Notes: generated by a model from the letters alone, not told the origin. A DNA stretch of 64,000 nt from Ectothiorhodospiraceae bacterium (GCA_020831845.1 JAFIFV010000129.1:36687-100686); one strand, 5' to 3'. Counted from the stretch's first letter, positions 19,027-29,922 are shown. Numbers and translations: made by a program.

Positions 19027-19756
19027 CCCCCCGCCGAAAGGAGCCCTCCGGCACCTGCTCGGCCAGTATCTGCGCCCGATTCCGGCCATCTGCCGCGCCT
19101 GTGGCGATCCGGGCATCGGGGGACTGGATATCTGTGCCAGTTGCTACCGCCACCTTCCGCGCAACCGTCGCGGCTGTGTCCGCTGCGCGGAACCGTTGCC
19201 CGCGGCGGGGGCACTGTGCGCACGGTGCCAGCAACACCTGCCGGCCTTCGACCAGGTGCTTGCGCCGTGGCACTACCAGCCACCGATGGACTGGCTGGCC
19301 CAGGAACTCAAGTTCAGGCACCGCCTTGCCTCGGGACGACTGCTCGGGGAACTGCTGGGACGCTGGCTGCAGCGAGAAGGGGCGGTCGCCGACGTGATCA
19401 TACCCATGCCGCTGCACGGATCCCGTCTTCGCGAACGTGGCTTCAATCAGGCCACCGAGCTGGCAACGCCGATTGCAGCCCGGCTCGGCATCCCCCTGGA
19501 TCGCGCCGCCCTGCAACGCGTCCGTGCTACCGCCGCGCAGACCTCCCTGCCGCTGAGGGAGCGCAAGCGCAACCTGCGGCGAGCCTTTCGCTGCGAGTGC
19601 CGGTTGGACGGTCTGCGGATCGCACTGGTGGACGATGTCGTAACCACGGGCAGCACCGCCGACGCTGCGGCAGCCACTCTGAAACGCGCCGGGGCCACGG
19701 AGGTGCACCTCTGGGCCGTCTGCCGGGCAGCGCGGGGCGGCGGCTCCCATACGTGA
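19007..19756 (+). CDS. comF: ComF family phosphoribosyltransferase-like protein
   Basis: ComF-type proteins combine a zinc ribbon with a type I phosphoribosyltransferase fold and are needed for DNA uptake in competent bacteria; in non-competent species the role is unclear. The protein has four CxxC-type pairs (CRAC, CASC, CVRC, CARC within about residues 23-70), the segment DVIIPMPLHGSRLRERGFNQ, and the PRPP loop VDDVVTTGST. The start is uncertain: the frame is open from 18980; the ATG at 19007 is used here, and AAAGGAG at 19037-19043 could serve an in-frame CTG at 19055. It diverges from bioB. Confidence 0.88.
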   Translation: MKISVYNPPPKGALRHLLGQYLRPIPAICRACGDPGIGGLDICASCYRHLPRNRRGCVRCAEPLPAAGALCARCQQHLPAFDQVLAPWHYQPPMDWLAQELKFRHRLASGRLLGELLGRWLQREGAVADVIIPMPLHGSRLRERGFNQATELATPIAARLGIPLDRAALQRVRATAAQTSLPLRERKRNLRRAFRCECRLDGLRIALVDDVVTTGSTADAAAATLKRAGATEVHLWAVCRAARGGGSHT

Positions 19757-19879
19757 GCGCATGGCGGCGGGAACCTGAAATCGCTACTATGAGTCTCCGG
19801 TAGACTGACGAGGCAGGGCCGGCGTGTTCGTGCCGGCGCTTCCCGTCGAGCGTTATCCATAACAGGCAGGAGGAGCCCA

Positions 19880-21511
<1,632 letters not shown>

Positions 21512-21521
21512 CCAGCCGTAT

Positions 21522-21553
21522 CCCGCCCGGTGCGCGCCGCTGCACCGGGCGGG
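21522..21553. terminator. GC-rich stem-loop after the acyl-CoA ligase
   Basis: A perfect 12-bp stem, CCCGCCCGGTGC with its complement, encloses an 8-base loop 10 bases after the stop codon. It lacks a long T run (GCCGTTTCG follows), so termination may be weak or rho-assisted. Confidence 0.5.
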
Positions 21554-21764
21554 CCGTTTCGCGCAAGGCGTGCACTGTTCGAGTGCACCGCCCATTCCCC
21601 GCGCACCAGTGAGATCCATCTGGTAACGTGCCGCACCGTATCGACCCCGGAGTCTTTACACACCGCCTGGCCTGGCACCGAACATGCACGGTGGCCGACG
21701 CCACAACATCTACAATACCTTGCGCGCCCGGCCGCCGGCGCGCGCCGTACAAAAGGGTGAATGC

Positions 21765-23069
21765 ATGGATCGTTTCTTTGGGCTGACCGAAATGGGGACC
21801 AACTGGCGGCGGGAAGTCGTCGCCGGCCTGACCACGTTCCTGGCGATGGCATATATCCTGTTCGTCAACGCCTCCATACTGGCCGACGCCGGCATGGATG
21901 CCGATGCGGTGTTCGTCGCTACCGCACTGGCCTCTGCCCTCGCCTGCCTGATCATGGGCCTGTGGGCCAACTACCCGATAGCGCTGGCACCCGGCATGGG
22001 GCTGAACGCCTTTTTCGCCTATACCGTGGTCATCGGACTGGGCATCCCCTGGGAGACCGCTCTGGCCGGCGTGCTGGTTTCCGGCCTGCTTTTCCTGCTG
22101 CTGACCGTGGTGAAGGTGCGCGAGAAGATCATCAACGCCATTCCACTGCAGCTGAAAATGGCGGCCGGGGCCGGCATCGGCCTGTTCATCGCCTTCATCG
22201 GCCTGAAGAATGCCGGGCTCGTGGTCGGTTACGAGCCGACCTTGGTCACCCTGGGCGAGCTGGGCACTGCCGGACCGATGCTGGCCATCTTCGGCATCGT
22301 ACTGACCGCGTTCTTCCTGGTTCGCGGGTTCAACGGCGCCATCTTCTACGGCATGGTGGGCACCGCGGTCGCCGGCATGCTGGTAGGCATCGTCGCGGTA
22401 CCGGGCGCCGTCGTCGCCGCCATCCCCAGCCTGGCTCCCACCTTCGGGCAAGCCATCATCAACCTGCCCGAGGTGCTGACCTCGCCTTCGCTGTGGGTGG
22501 TGGTGCTGACCTTCCTGTTCGTCGACATTTTCGACACTGCGGGCACGCTGATGGCAGTGGCGCACCAGGGCGGCTTCCTGAAGGACAACAAGCTGCCGCG
22601 CGCCAGTCGCGCGCTGGGCGCGGACTCCTCGGCGACCGTCATCGGGGCGGTGCTGGGCACATCCACCACCACTTCCTATATCGAATCGGCCTCCGGGGTC
22701 GCCGCCGGCGGACGCACCGGCCTGACGGCGGTCGTGGTGGCAGGGCTGTTCCTGGTCTCGCTGTTCTTCTCTCCGCTGCTGGTGATGTTCCTGGACCACC
22801 CGGAGCTCACCGCGCCGGCGCTGATCATCGTCGGCGTACTGATGGCCTCGGCGCTGGGCAATATTGAATGGAAGAAACCGGAGTACGCCATACCCGCCTT
22901 CGTCACAGTCATCGCCATGCCGCTGACCTTCAGCATCGCCCACGGCATCGCCCTGGGCTTCCTGCTCTACCCGCTGACCAAGGTGTTCAAGGGTGAGTGG
23001 CGCGACGTCCATCCGTTGATGTACGTGCTGTTCGTGGTATTCCTGCTGTATTTCATGTGGGGGCTATAG
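21765..23069 (+). CDS. NCS2-family (AzgA-type) purine permease
   Basis: A 434-residue inner-membrane transporter with about twelve to fourteen helices, of the AzgA branch of NCS2 proteins, which take up adenine, guanine or hypoxanthine with protons. Diagnostic segments are TTFLAMAYILFVN at the start, ALAPGMGLNAFFAY, FLFVDIFDTAGTLMAVA and the substrate-site motif GTSTTTSYIESASGVAAGGRTGLTAV. The ATG at 21765 begins MDRFFGLTE, as in relatives; the frame extends upstream but without family similarity. Its last 17 bases overlap the convergent LysR gene. Confidence 0.92.
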   Translation: MDRFFGLTEMGTNWRREVVAGLTTFLAMAYILFVNASILADAGMDADAVFVATALASALACLIMGLWANYPIALAPGMGLNAFFAYTVVIGLGIPWETALAGVLVSGLLFLLLTVVKVREKIINAIPLQLKMAAGAGIGLFIAFIGLKNAGLVVGYEPTLVTLGELGTAGPMLAIFGIVLTAFFLVRGFNGAIFYGMVGTAVAGMLVGIVAVPGAVVAAIPSLAPTFGQAIINLPEVLTSPSLWVVVLTFLFVDIFDTAGTLMAVAHQGGFLKDNKLPRASRALGADSSATVIGAVLGTSTTTSYIESASGVAAGGRTGLTAVVVAGLFLVSLFFSPLLVMFLDHPELTAPALIIVGVLMASALGNIEWKKPEYAIPAFVTVIAMPLTFSIAHGIALGFLLYPLTKVFKGEWRDVHPLMYVLFVVFLLYFMWGL

Positions 23070-23994
23070 CTGCCTGGACCGACGTCCTGCGGCGGCATTC
23101 CCGCTCCAGGACGTCGGCGAGTTCCCGCACCGCCGGCCCGGCGCCGTCCCTGTCGGCCAGTATCAGATAAAGCTGATGCGACCGGCTCGAACCACCGTCG
23201 CGGATGGGCAACGGCTTCAGCAAGCCCGAATCCAGTTCCTCGCGGATGTGCGGCACTGGCAACCAGGCGAACCCAAGGCCCCGGCGAATCGCCTCGATCG
23301 ACGTTTTCAGGTGAGAGACGGTCCAGCGCTGCTCGGCCCCCAGCCAGCCGGCATCCTGCCGGCGACTCAGGCCGGAATCCCGCACCACCAGTTGGCGGGA
23401 GGTTTTGAGATCCTGGACCGTGACCTCGCGGCCCAGCCGGTGCAAGGGATGATCATGATGGGCAACCGCCAGAAATTCCACCATCATCAGCGGCTTGCCG
23501 AGGAAACCGGGCGGCACCCGACCGCTGACCACCAGGTCCACCTGCCCTCCGAACAGGGCCTCGTCCGTTCCTGACAGCACCGACTCGATCAGTTCCAGCC
23601 GGACTTCCCGGCCATCTCCGCTGCAACTGTCGGTGAATTGCTGCATGGCGGCGAACAGCACATCGGTGGGAAAAATGATCTCCACCGCCAGCCGCAATTC
23701 GGAATCCCAGCCTTGGGCCAGGCTGGCCGCCAGCTTCTCCACCGCCAGGGCCTCATCCACCAGCGCCCGCGATCGGCGCAGCAGCACCGCGCCCGCTTCC
23801 GTCAGCTCCGCCTTGCGCCCGACCAGGCGCAACAGCTTCACCGGCAGTTGCTCCTGCAGCCTGGCCACGCTGTAGCTCACGGAGGACTGGCTGCGGTTGA
23901 GCTGCTCGGCGGCCCGGGAGAAGCTGCCGGCCTCCACCACAGCCTGCAACACGCGCCATTGCTCCAGGGTAACGCGGGGCATGTGGGTGGTCAT
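23053..23994 (-). CDS. LysR-family transcriptional regulator
   Basis: A 313-residue LTTR with an N-terminal winged helix-turn-helix (about 6-65; VVEAGSFSRAAEQLNRSQSSVS) and a C-terminal periplasmic-binding-like effector domain. It is divergent from azoR, 104 bases away, and a T-N11-A dyad sits between them, so it probably controls azoR and itself. The ATG at 23994 has GAGGA nine bases upstream. It resembles regulators of quinone/azo-reductase genes in position only; the effector is unknown. Its 3' end overlaps the end of the NCS2 gene by 17 bases. Confidence 0.9.
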   Translation of the reverse strand: MTTHMPRVTLEQWRVLQAVVEAGSFSRAAEQLNRSQSSVSYSVARLQEQLPVKLLRLVGRKAELTEAGAVLLRRSRALVDEALAVEKLAASLAQGWDSELRLAVEIIFPTDVLFAAMQQFTDSCSGDGREVRLELIESVLSGTDEALFGGQVDLVVSGRVPPGFLGKPLMMVEFLAVAHHDHPLHRLGREVTVQDLKTSRQLVVRDSGLSRRQDAGWLGAEQRWTVSHLKTSIEAIRRGLGFAWLPVPHIREELDSGLLKPLPIRDGGSSRSHQLYLILADRDGAGPAVRELADVLERECRRRTSVQAAIAPT

Positions 23995-24039
23995 CAATCA
24001 GATTCCTCGATCATGAAAACCATAAATTTAAACCCATTC

Positions 24040-24054
24040 ATCGCCAATAGCGAT
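24040..24054. promoter_or_regulatory. Probable LysR-type operator
   Basis: ATCGC-CAATA-GCGAT is a perfect 5-bp inverted repeat of the LTTR form T-N11-A. It lies in the 104-base divergent space between the LysR gene and azoR. Confidence 0.6.
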
Positions 24055-24098
24055 GTAACGTACATCCCATCGTTCACTTCAAGTCGGGAGAACAGACC

Positions 24099-24704
24099 AT
24101 GACCAAACTACTCCAGATCAACAGCAGCGTATTTTCCGACCAGGGCGTCTCCAGCCAGCTTGCGGATGCGTTCGTGGCTGAGTTCCGGCGCCAGGACCCG
24201 CAAACCCAGGTCATCCGGCGCGACCTGGCCAGCGAACCGGTACCGCATCTGGACGGCGAGCGACTGAACGCACTGATGACGCCGGAAAGCGACCGCTCCG
24301 CAACCCAGCAGAACCTCGTACGCCAAGCCGACGATCTGATTCGGGAGATCCAGGATGCGGACGTACTGGTGCTGGGAGCACCGATGTACAACTTCGCCGT
24401 GCCTTCGCAGCTCAAGAGCTGGTTCGACATGATCGCACGGGCCGGCACCACATTCCGCTACACCGAAGAAGGCTCAGAGGGCTTGCTCCAGGGAAAGCGC
24501 GCCTATGTCTTCACCAGCCGGGGCGGCGTGCACCGCGAGCAGCCCAGCGACACCATCGTTCCCTTCCTGCGCCAGATGCTGTCACTGGTGGGCATTGACC
24601 AGGTGGAATTCGTCTATGCGGAGGGCTTGAATATGGGGCAGGAACCACGCGAGCAGGGCATGAACGAGGCGCGACGCCAGATCGACCAATTGCTGGTCGC
24701 CTGA
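24099..24704 (+). CDS. azoR: FMN-dependent NADH-azoreductase
   Basis: A flavodoxin-fold enzyme that reduces azo compounds and quinones with NADH, often acting in quinone detoxification. The 201-residue protein has the phosphate-loop region INSSVFSDQGVSSQLAD, the conserved APMYNFAVPSQLKSWFDMI (about 99-117) that packs on the flavin, and FTSRGGVH. GGGAG lies 16 bases upstream of the ATG with ACAGACC between. The divergent LysR gene and intervening dyad suggest substrate-induced expression. Confidence 0.92.
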   Translation: MTKLLQINSSVFSDQGVSSQLADAFVAEFRRQDPQTQVIRRDLASEPVPHLDGERLNALMTPESDRSATQQNLVRQADDLIREIQDADVLVLGAPMYNFAVPSQLKSWFDMIARAGTTFRYTEEGSEGLLQGKRAYVFTSRGGVHREQPSDTIVPFLRQMLSLVGIDQVEFVYAEGLNMGQEPREQGMNEARRQIDQLLVA

Positions 24705-24771
24705 GGCCATCCCTGCCATCCCACAGCATTCCGGCCGGCTATGGCGGACCGGCCCCTGCCAGGAGGCAATC

Positions 24772-25614
24772 ATGGGCGAACGACGCATACGTCAGATGAT
24801 CGAAGGACAGCCGGCCTCGGACGGGGCCGGCGTGAAGCTCAACCGGGTGATCAGCTTCCAGCGGGAACTGGACCCCTTCCTGATGCTGGACGAGTTCAAC
24901 ACGGAACAGGCCAGTGACTATATCGCCGGCTTTCCGTCCCATCCGCATCGTGGCTTCGAGACCGTGACCTACATGATCGACGGCCGCATGCTGCACCAGG
25001 ACCACCTGGGCAACCAGGGCCTGCTGGTCAGCGGCGGCGTGCAGTGGATGACCGCGGGGCGCGGCATCATTCATTCCGAGATGCCGCAGCAGGAGGAAGG
25101 TCGCATGCGTGGCTTCCAACTGTGGATCAACCTGCCGGCAGCGGAAAAGATGAAACCGGCGGGTTATCGGGACATCGGGCCCGAGGAGATCCCGGTGATC
25201 CACGCCGACGGCGCCACGATCAAGGTGGTCGCCGGTGAATTCCGCCACGGCGATACCGTAACCCGCGGAGCGGTGTCCGGCGTGAGTACCGACCCGCTGT
25301 TCGTCGATGTCGCGCTGGCAGGAGACTCCCGGCTGGAGATTCCGGTCAGCAACGGCTATTCGGCGGTGGTCTACGTTTTCGAGGGCGAACTCGGGATCGG
25401 CGGCACCACGGTTCGCAAGGGTCGGCTTGCGGTCCTCGGGGACGGCGACAGCATCACGCTGGAGGCCGGCACCCTGGCCGGCAGGGCGCTGGTGCTCACC
25501 GCACGGCCACTGCGGGAGCCGGTGGCGCATTATGGACCCTTCGTGATGAATACCGTGGATGAGATCCAGCAGGCCATCCGGGATTACCAGAACGGTCGTC
25601 TGACCGCTGCCTGA
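24772..25614 (+). CDS. Pirin family protein
   Basis: A bicupin protein of 280 residues; bacterial pirins such as YhhW show quercetinase activity in vitro. All four metal ligands of the N-terminal cupin are present: H57 and H59 in SHPHRGFETVTYM, H101 and E103 in GRGIIHSEMP. The C-terminal cupin (about 170-275) lacks them, as usual. CAGGAGGCAATC precedes the ATG. It follows azoR by 67 bases on the same strand, and the two may respond to the same quinone-like stress. Confidence 0.93.
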   Translation: MGERRIRQMIEGQPASDGAGVKLNRVISFQRELDPFLMLDEFNTEQASDYIAGFPSHPHRGFETVTYMIDGRMLHQDHLGNQGLLVSGGVQWMTAGRGIIHSEMPQQEEGRMRGFQLWINLPAAEKMKPAGYRDIGPEEIPVIHADGATIKVVAGEFRHGDTVTRGAVSGVSTDPLFVDVALAGDSRLEIPVSNGYSAVVYVFEGELGIGGTTVRKGRLAVLGDGDSITLEAGTLAGRALVLTARPLREPVAHYGPFVMNTVDEIQQAIRDYQNGRLTAA

Positions 25615-25636
25615 CCCCGGCGCTGTGCGGCAACGA

Positions 25637-25667
25637 GCTACCGCGTTACCGGCTGGTGACGCGGTAG
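25637..25667. other. Hairpin spanning the gumN-like gene end
   Basis: A near-perfect inverted repeat (13 of 14 positions; GCTACCGCGT on the left arm) with a short loop covers the last codons and stop of the minus-strand TraB/GumN gene. It lies between convergent genes and may act as a shared terminator, though it has no T run. Confidence 0.4.
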
Positions 25668-26527
25668 CCGCGCGACCGCAGCAGTTCCACCAACCCGTCT
25701 TCGCCGGTCAGATGCAAGGCGCCGATGGCCACGAAGGCTGTTTCGCCGTCTTCCAGTATCCGTTCCAGCTTCGGCACCCAGCGCGCATGCCGGTCCACGA
25801 TTATGGCCTGGTAGATGGCCTCGTCCGCCCTGATCCATTGTTCGGCCATGCCCTCCACTCGCGCCAGTTCGCCGGACTGCCAGGCGGCCAGCAGATCGTC
25901 GAATTCGGCTTCCAGCCGCTGCATTTCCGCCAGGCTTTCCTCCAGCATGCGGATCTGCGAGCGTTCCGGCAGATCCGCCAGCGCGGAAAGCTGGGCGTCC
26001 GCGGTTTCCAGCGCCCGGAAGCGGACGCCCAGCTTGCGCGCCTCCTCCGCCAGATACAGGTCCACCCCCTGATCGGGGGTGACACCCAAGCTGGCCAGTT
26101 CCGCCATGGTCAGCGTCAACCCCGCCAGCCATGGACGCATCCGGTCCAGCATGGCCGTTGGCAGGCCGTGTCGCCGGGCCAGTTGCTGAATCTGATCCCA
26201 GACCTCCGGCGAGACCCGGCTGCGCAGCCCCTCGCCGGAGAGATACATGCCCCGCTGCATGGTCAGCGCCCCCAGCGACGCCGGATCCAGCTCCTGCAGA
26301 TCCAGCTCCAGCACCAGTGCGTCACTGGCGGCCAGCGCATTCATGATGCGGTCCGGCAACGGCAGTACATCCGGTGGCAGCGCATGCACAGTGCCGAACA
26401 GGTACAAGCGGCCGTGCTCGCCGTCCACCTGGTAGAGCGCCGGTTCGGCAAAAGCCGGCTTCAGCAGCACCAGCACCGTCAGGCAGAGGGCGGCCAGCAG
26501 CGGCTGCCGGGCAAAGCGATGTCTCAT
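25646..26527 (-). CDS. TraB/GumN family protein
   Basis: A 293-residue protein with a signal peptide (to about 27, ending AFAEP) and the TraB/GumN fold, related to putative metallopeptidases of the Tiki/PrgY/GumN group. Visible landmarks are LYLFGTVHALPPDV near the start, VLELDL, GVDLYLAEEA, and the second GxxHL motif IGALHLTGEDGLVELLRSRGY near the end. The conserved His residues of both motifs are present, so the proposed metal site is intact. It starts three bases after the thioesterase ends, so the two are likely co-transcribed. The substrate is unknown. Confidence 0.88.
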   Translation of the reverse strand: MRHRFARQPLLAALCLTVLVLLKPAFAEPALYQVDGEHGRLYLFGTVHALPPDVLPLPDRIMNALAASDALVLELDLQELDPASLGALTMQRGMYLSGEGLRSRVSPEVWDQIQQLARRHGLPTAMLDRMRPWLAGLTLTMAELASLGVTPDQGVDLYLAEEARKLGVRFRALETADAQLSALADLPERSQIRMLEESLAEMQRLEAEFDDLLAAWQSGELARVEGMAEQWIRADEAIYQAIIVDRHARWVPKLERILEDGETAFVAIGALHLTGEDGLVELLRSRGYRVTSR

Positions 26528-26530
26528 CCC

Positions 26531-26971
26531 CTAACCCTCCACCAGCAATCGCTGGAGGGCGGCGCGGACGCCCTCCGGGATCGGCACCGAGGCGTTCTGC
26601 CTGCGGTCGACGAACACATGAATGAACTGGCCAAAGGCGCAGATTTCCGCATCCCCTTCCAGAAAGATCCCGACGCCGTACTGCACCGAGCTGGTGCCCA
26701 GCCGGTCGACACGCAGCCCGGCTTCAATGCGATCCGGAAAGGCAAGCCCCCGGCGGTAGGTGCAGCTGGAGCTGACCACATAGCCCACGATGCTCCCTTC
26801 ATGGATATCCAGCCCGCCCTGTTCGATCAGGTAGGTGTTCACCACCGTGTCGAAATAGGAGTAGTAAGTGACGTTATTGACGTGCCCGTAGAGGTCGTTG
26901 TCCATCCACCGGGTGGTGATGGGCTGGAAGATGCGGTAATCCTCTCGCTGCGGGGTCTGCTGCTCGGTCAT
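26531..26971 (-). CDS. Acyl-CoA thioesterase, 4HBT/FadM-like hot-dog fold
   Basis: A 146-residue single hot-dog-domain protein. The signature RWMDNDLYGHVNNVTYYSYFD (about 21-41, with acidic residues D24/D26 and GHVNN) is that of FadM/YbgC-type thioesterases; SSCTYRRGLAFPDRIE and the FGQFIHVFVD strand follow. It presumably hydrolyses a cytosolic acyl-CoA, of unknown chain length. It is encoded directly ahead of the TraB/GumN gene. Confidence 0.88.
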   Translation of the reverse strand: MTEQQTPQREDYRIFQPITTRWMDNDLYGHVNNVTYYSYFDTVVNTYLIEQGGLDIHEGSIVGYVVSSSCTYRRGLAFPDRIEAGLRVDRLGTSSVQYGVGIFLEGDAEICAFGQFIHVFVDRRQNASVPIPEGVRAALQRLLVEG

Positions 26972-27069
26972 GGTGCGGCGGTTCTCCGTGTCAATGGCTG
27001 GCTTCCGCTGGAGGCGGCTGAAGCGTTGCAGCCCCCCCGGAAAGCGCCAGGCTTTCGGCCAGCACTTCC

Positions 27070-28530
27070 CTAGTCGTAATCCGGCGGCGGTACGAAGCCA
27101 CCGGCAAGTCGTTCCACCTCGCGTGCGAAAGCCAGCGTGGTGCGATCCTCCAGGTAAGGTCCGATGATCTGTACGCCGATCGGCAGACCGTCGGCATTGC
27201 GCGCCACCGGCACCACCGTGGAGGGAAGGTACACCACTCCGGCCAGTCCGGCCCAGACCAGAATATTCATGTAGGGGCCGGATTCACCATTGACGGTCAG
27301 TTGCCGGTGATACTGCGGGCTGGAATGATCATGGGGGAAAGCCGGCACATGCGTAACCGGCGCCAACACCACATCGACATCCTGGAAGAACGCGGCCCAG
27401 GCCCGCCCCAACTGCAGCCTTCGCTCGTGGGTACGCAGCCATTGGGCGTGGCTCTGGGTGCCGCCGCGGGCAAAGCGGGCTTCGTAGCTCAAGTCCTCTG
27501 TCGGCAGATTGCGTGCCTTCTCCGCCATCTTGTCGAACATGGGCCCCGGCAATCCGGCACCCATGGTAGCGGTGAGCAGCGAATAGTAGATGTCATGCGA
27601 TTCCTCCAGGCTGACACCCGTCGGCCGCGCCTGCATATCCACCCTGGCGCCCTCCCGCTGCAAGCGCCCGCACAAGTCCGTCAGCAGACTCACCGTTTCC
27701 GCGTCCACCGGGCAGGCGGGGTCGTCCAGCCATGCGGCCACCCGGAAGTCCGCCAGGTCGCGATGCCGGGGCGGCGGCAACTCCAACCGCCAGGCCAGCC
27801 CCTGGTCCGGTTCGGGCCCCACCAGCAGATCCAGGGCCAGTTCCAGATCGTCCACCGTTCGCGCCATGGGACCGGCCACGGAGATGTCGCTCTGGCTGAG
27901 GCTACCGGGAGCCCCCGGCACGTGACCGCGTTTGGAGATAAGGCCGTAGCTGGGCTTGTGGCCGGCAACTCCGCAGAAGGCGGCCGGCGTCCTTATGGAG
28001 CCGCCGATGTCGCTGCCCAGCTCCAGCGGCGTGATGCCCGTGGCCAGGGCTGCGGCCGCACCGCCGGAGGAGCCACCACAGGTGCGTTCCGTGTTCCACG
28101 GGTTGCTGGTCTGGCCGTAGATGCTGTTGTAGGACTGCAGGTCGCCTGCGAACAAGGGCACATTGGTCTTGCCGAAGATCACAGCACCGGCATCCAGCAG
28201 CCGTTGGACGGCGGAGGCATTGTTCGTTGAGACGTGTTCACGGTACACGGGCGCACCCGCGGTGGTGGGGAGACCGGCCAGTTCGAACGTCTCCTTCACC
28301 GTCATCGGCAGCCCGTGCAGCGGCCCCCAGATCTCCCCGCGCGCCAGCGCAGCGTCAGCCTCCGCGGCGCGGCGGCGCGCGCGCTCCTCATCGGTCACCA
28401 CAACCGCGTTGATAGCCGGATTGAAGCGCTGCATGCGCTGGATGCAGGCCTCGAGCAGTTCGCTGGAGGACACCTTGCCCTGGCGCAGCGCATCGGTCAG
28501 CACCGCGGCGGATTGATAGTGCCATGTCAT
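27070..28530 (-). CDS. Amidase-signature family hydrolase
   Basis: A 486-residue amidase-signature enzyme that should hydrolyse an amide bond, though the family also includes esterases and GatA. The Ser-cisSer-Lys triad is complete: K79 in MTVKETF, the GGSSGG motif at 152-157, and S178 in DIGGSIRTPA. It is not GatA: there is no gatB or gatC nearby and the C-terminal region (PAFPHDH, GEGPYM-like NGESGPYMN) matches stand-alone amidases. Its ATG overlaps the Nudix stop in ATGA, so it is coupled to that gene. Confidence 0.9.
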   Translation of the reverse strand: MTWHYQSAAVLTDALRQGKVSSSELLEACIQRMQRFNPAINAVVVTDEERARRRAAEADAALARGEIWGPLHGLPMTVKETFELAGLPTTAGAPVYREHVSTNNASAVQRLLDAGAVIFGKTNVPLFAGDLQSYNSIYGQTSNPWNTERTCGGSSGGAAAALATGITPLELGSDIGGSIRTPAAFCGVAGHKPSYGLISKRGHVPGAPGSLSQSDISVAGPMARTVDDLELALDLLVGPEPDQGLAWRLELPPPRHRDLADFRVAAWLDDPACPVDAETVSLLTDLCGRLQREGARVDMQARPTGVSLEESHDIYYSLLTATMGAGLPGPMFDKMAEKARNLPTEDLSYEARFARGGTQSHAQWLRTHERRLQLGRAWAAFFQDVDVVLAPVTHVPAFPHDHSSPQYHRQLTVNGESGPYMNILVWAGLAGVVYLPSTVVPVARNADGLPIGVQIIGPYLEDRTTLAFAREVERLAGGFVPPPDYD

Positions 28531-29054
28531 GGCTCATCTCCTGTTGTTGCTCCGTCAATGCGCATAGAGGCGTCCACGCGACCGAGCTTGCGGTCCAGCC
28601 AGTCCCGCAGCGCGGGGCCGGTGCCGCGGGGCCAGGTACGGACGTCTTCGTGGGCGAAAAGCCGATACTCCGCCAGTTCCTCGTTCAGCACCACCTCGCC
28701 GGCGGCCTCCACATGGTAGACGCAGATGATCTGGTTCTGCTCCGGAAACGTGTAGTGGCCAACGAACTCGCGAATCCGTCCGTCCAGACCCAGTTCCTCC
28801 TGTACCTCCCGCAGCACACCCTGCTCCGGCGTTTCCTCACGCTCCAGAAAGCCGGTGATCAGGGCATACCACTTCTCCGGCCAGGCCACGTTGCGAGCCA
28901 GCAGGACCTTGCCTTCGTATTCGACAATGGCCGCCACCACCGGCGTCGGGTTTCCCCAGTGGACAAAGCCGCACTGGGCTTCGCAACGCAATCGCGGATA
29001 ACCGCCCAGTTCCACCGGTTCCAATGCGGCACTGCACATGGGACAAAAACGCAT
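28527..29054 (-). CDS. Nudix hydrolase with zinc ribbon
   Basis: A 175-residue Nudix protein. The N-terminal zinc ribbon CPMC...C...C (about 4-28) followed by GNPTPVVAAIVEY resembles the NudC/YfgJ-like group, and the Nudix box GFLEREETPEQGVLREVQEELG is complete (G-x5-E-x7-REVQEE-x-G). Substrates of such proteins are nucleoside diphosphate derivatives; the exact one is not evident. I chose the ATG at 29054, preceded by GGAGGAGTC; the frame extends to 29084. The stop overlaps the amidase start. Confidence 0.9.
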   Translation of the reverse strand: MRFCPMCSAALEPVELGGYPRLRCEAQCGFVHWGNPTPVVAAIVEYEGKVLLARNVAWPEKWYALITGFLEREETPEQGVLREVQEELGLDGRIREFVGHYTFPEQNQIICVYHVEAAGEVVLNEELAEYRLFAHEDVRTWPRGTGPALRDWLDRKLGRVDASMRIDGATTGDEP

Positions 29055-29263
29055 GACTCCTCCGTTTGGAACGCACCTCCCCATGCCCGCCGCCTTGGTG
29101 TAGACCGCTTCGATGCTCCCCCGGGACTGGTCAGTGCTTCCCTTGATGTCGCGAAGCCATCAAGGTAGCAGAATGCGGTAACGTAGGAAGCAAAATGCTA
29201 ACGTGTAATGCAACCATCGGCGCCGCCGGCACCGATTCAAGCCACACCCGGAGGAGTCGCCAC

Positions 29264-29920
29264 ATGCTGAAACTGCATGGTTTTTCGGTCAGCAATTATT
29301 ACAACGTGGTCAAGGCAGCGCTGCTGGAAAAAGGCCTGGCGTTCGAGGAAGTGCTGGTGTATCCGTCATCGGACGAGCGCTACCTGTCCAACAGCCCGAT
29401 GGGCAAGGTGCCCTGCCTGGAAACCGAAGAAGGCAGTTTCAGCGAGTCGCAGGTCATGCTGGATTACCTGGAGGAGGCCTATCCGGAACCGGCGCTGATT
29501 CCGGGTTCACCGTTTCAACGCGCCAAGACACGGGAAATCAATCGGGTACTGGAGCTGTACCTGGAACTGCAGGCACGGCGCGTTTACCCGGAAGCCTTCT
29601 TCGGCGGCCAGGTCAGCGAGCAGACCAAGCAGGAAGTCCGGGAGGCTCTGAAAAAAGGGGCGGCGGCGCTGCGGCGCCTGACCGGCTTCCAGCCCTGGAT
29701 ACTGGGCCAGGACTTCACCTCATCGGATCTGGTGGCGGGCATCCATTTGCCGCTGGTCCGGGATGCCGGCCGCAAGGTGCTGGATATGGACATCTTCGAA
29801 CAGCTTCCCGGGGTGAAGGAGTATCTGGGCCGGGTCCGGGAACGGCCTTCCATGCAGCGTGTGATGGATGACTACAAGGCCGGACTGGAAGCCTTCATGA
29901 AGAAGCGCAAGGGCGCCTGA
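29264..29920 (+). CDS. Glutathione S-transferase
   Basis: A 218-residue cytosolic GST. The N-terminal thioredoxin-like domain (about 1-78) has the segment SNSPMGKVPCLETEEG, the cis-proline motif before the glutathione site, and FSESQVMLDYLEE, the gamma-glutamyl contact. An all-helical C-terminal domain follows with the N-capping-box region FTSSDLVAGIHL. GGAGGAGTCGCCAC precedes the ATG at 29264. The catalytic residue candidate is in GFSVSNYYN (Ser or Tyr 8-13). It forms a two-gene unit with the PaaI-type thioesterase two bases downstream. Confidence 0.9.
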   Translation: MLKLHGFSVSNYYNVVKAALLEKGLAFEEVLVYPSSDERYLSNSPMGKVPCLETEEGSFSESQVMLDYLEEAYPEPALIPGSPFQRAKTREINRVLELYLELQARRVYPEAFFGGQVSEQTKQEVREALKKGAAALRRLTGFQPWILGQDFTSSDLVAGIHLPLVRDAGRKVLDMDIFEQLPGVKEYLGRVRERPSMQRVMDDYKAGLEAFMKKRKGA

Positions 29921-29922
29921 CC

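Noticed and set aside
16831..19803. A 990-codon open frame on the plus strand
   Set aside because: It is antisense to bioF and bioB and runs out of frame into comF; both bio genes have full catalytic motifs on the minus strand.
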